Below, piece by piece: positions 4,747 through 6,028 of a stretch of 6,028 nt of DNA. The notes beneath the pieces were generated by a model. That model was not told where the DNA came from and searched no databases. It worked only from the letters and a program-made list of their open reading frames with translations. The translations under genes and the position numbers were made by a program. Position 1 is the stretch's first letter, and each line of letters begins with the position of its first letter. The stretch comes from Rhodospira sp. (GTDB taxonomy: Bacteria > Pseudomonadota > Alphaproteobacteria > Rhodospirillales > Rhodospirillaceae): the NCBI GenBank assembly GCA_028277295.1, contig JANQGN010000341.1, forward strand, positions 1 through 6,028. The letters run 5' to 3'.

Positions 4747-6028
4747 CGGACGGCCCGGCGATCACCCCCGCCCTGGTGGCCGAGCACGGCCTGAACGAGG
4801 CGGAATACGCCCGCGTCCTGGACATCCTGGGCCGCGCGCCGAACATCACCGAGCTGGGCATCTTCTCGGTGATGTGGTCGGAGCACTGCTCCTACAAATC
4901 TTCGAAGAAATGGCTGAAGACCCTGCCGACGACAGCGCCCTGGGTGATCCAGGGCCCGGGCGAGAACGCGGGTGTCGTGGATATCGGCGATGGCCTGGCC
5001 GCCGTCTTCAAGATGGAAAGCCACAACCACCCCAGCTTCATCGAGCCCTATCAGGGCGCGGCGACGGGCGTGGGCGGCATCCTGCGCGACGTGTTCACCA
5101 TGGGTGCCAGGCCGGTGGCCAACCTCAACGCACTGCGCTTCGGCGCCCCGGACCATCCCAGGACCCGGCATCTGGTCTCCGGCGTCGTTTCCGGCATCGG
5201 TGGTTATGGCAACTGCGTCGGTGTGCCCACCGTGGGCGGCGAGGTCAACTTCCACCCCGGCTACAACGGCAACATCCTGGTCAACGCCATGACCGTGGGC
5301 ATCGCCCCCGCCGACCGGATCTTTTATTCCAAGGCCAGCGGCGTGGGGAACCCGGTGGTCTATGTGGGTTCCAAGACCGGCCGCGACGGCATCCACGGCG
5401 CCACCATGGCTTCCGCCGAGTTCACCGCCGATTCCGAGGAGAAACGCCCCACCGTCCAGGTGGGCGACCCGTTCACCGAAAAGCTCCTGATCGAAGCCTG
5501 CCTGGAACTGATGGCCACGGACGCCATCGTCGCCATCCAGGACATGGGCGCGGCGGGCCTGACATCGTCCAGCTTCGAGATGGCCTCCAAGGGCGGGCTG
5601 GGCGTGGAGTTGACGCTCGACACCGTGCCCATGCGCGAAGAGGGCATGACGCCCTACGAGCTGATGCTCTCGGAAAGCCAGGAGCGCATGCTCATGGTCC
5701 TCCAGCCGGGCAAGGAGGACGTGGCCCGCGCCGTCTTCGAGAAGTGGCACCTGGACTTCGCCGTCATCGGCCGGCTGACCGACACCGGGCGCATGGTGCT
5801 CACCTGGCATGGCGAGACGGTGGCGGATCTGCCCATCGACCCGCTGGCCGAGGCGGCGCCCGAGTACGATCGGCCGTGGGAGCCCACGCCCGCGCCGGCG
5901 CCCCTGGACCCGGCCGGCCTGCCGGACGTGCCCTGGACCGAGGCCCTGGCCGCCCTGATGGGCTGCCCGGACCTGGCCAGCCGGCGCTGGATCTGGGAGC
6001 AGTACGACCACATGGTCATGGGCGACAC
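4743..6028 (+). CDS. purL: phosphoribosylformylglycinamidine synthase subunit PurL (small type), N-terminal part
   Basis: The first 428 codons of small PurL, usually about 720-750 residues; the frame is open to the window edge. PurL uses ATP and ammonia from PurQ to turn FGAR into FGAM. The ATG at 4743 overlaps the purQ stop. Features seen: SEHCSYKSSKKWL (46-58) with the conserved H48, GPGENAG (71-77), K-M-E-S-H-N-H-P-S (90-98) for ATP/phosphate binding, GAATGVGG then RDVF (105-118), and IQDMGAAGL (265-273). These cover the first AIRS-type N domain (about 80-195) and C domain (about 205-360). A Pro/Ala-rich linker follows, and then WEQYDHMV near the edge, the usual opening of the second half. 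No damage is seen. It is the small form, because SEHCSYK lies near residue 50 and there is no long N-terminal domain. Confidence 0.96.
   Translation, partial: MTDGPAITPALVAEHGLNEAEYARVLDILGRAPNITELGIFSVMWSEHCSYKSSKKWLKTLPTTAPWVIQGPGENAGVVDIGDGLAAVFKMESHNHPSFIEPYQGAATGVGGILRDVFTMGARPVANLNALRFGAPDHPRTRHLVSGVVSGIGGYGNCVGVPTVGGEVNFHPGYNGNILVNAMTVGIAPADRIFYSKASGVGNPVVYVGSKTGRDGIHGATMASAEFTADSEEKRPTVQVGDPFTEKLLIEACLELMATDAIVAIQDMGAAGLTSSSFEMASKGGLGVELTLDTVPMREEGMTPYELMLSESQERMLMVLQPGKEDVARAVFEKWHLDFAVIGRLTDTGRMVLTWHGETVADLPIDPLAEAAPEYDRPWEPTPAPAPLDPAGLPDVPWTEALAALMGCPDLASRRWIWEQYDHMVMGD

Noticed and set aside
4554..6011. A long antisense open frame (485 codons) opposite purQ and purL
   Set aside because: It is the same GC-rich shadow effect; the opposite strand is unmistakable purQ/purL, and the peptide has no recognisable domain.

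Overview
The window reads as a GC-rich alphaproteobacterial chromosome segment, probably from the Rhodospirillales. The basis is strong G/C third-position bias, plus a purine pathway that encodes FGAM synthase as three separate proteins (PurS, PurQ, small PurL) rather than the single large PurL of gammaproteobacteria. The species cannot be named from sequence alone.

Layout, all genes on the + strand: (1) 1-246, the 3' end of purC (SAICAR synthetase). (2) 247-598, a 352-bp gap with GC-rich hairpins and a facing pair of REP-like palindromic repeats at 405-446 and 494-537. (3) 599-841, purS from a GTG start with a strong Shine-Dalgarno. (4) 842-1076, a spacer containing a 34-codon frame coupled to the purS stop and then a more AT-rich stretch without a clear gene. 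(5) 1077-4006, three genes unrelated to purines: a DUF2142-type polytopic membrane protein (GT-C-like), a GtrB/DPM1-like family 2 glycosyltransferase with two C-terminal membrane segments, and a GtrA-like small four-helix membrane protein. (6) 4054-4746 purQ and 4743-6028 purL (5' part only, cut by the window end), overlapping by ATGA.

PurS, PurQ and small PurL together convert FGAR, glutamine and ATP to FGAM; PurC acts later in the same pathway. The three inserted genes resemble the three-part gtr cassettes that modify O-antigen: GtrB loads a sugar onto a polyprenyl phosphate, GtrA is thought to help flip it, and a polytopic glycosyltransferase attaches it to the glycan outside the membrane. 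Here the DUF2142 protein sits where that specificity-determining transferase would be expected.

Main points of interest: this cassette splits purS from purQL; the gtrA-like gene appears to start at CTG, overlapping the stop of the preceding gene and preceded by a good Shine-Dalgarno; base composition falls to about 52% G+C over the first part of the DUF2142 gene; and the purC-purS gap carries an inverted pair of REP-like elements.
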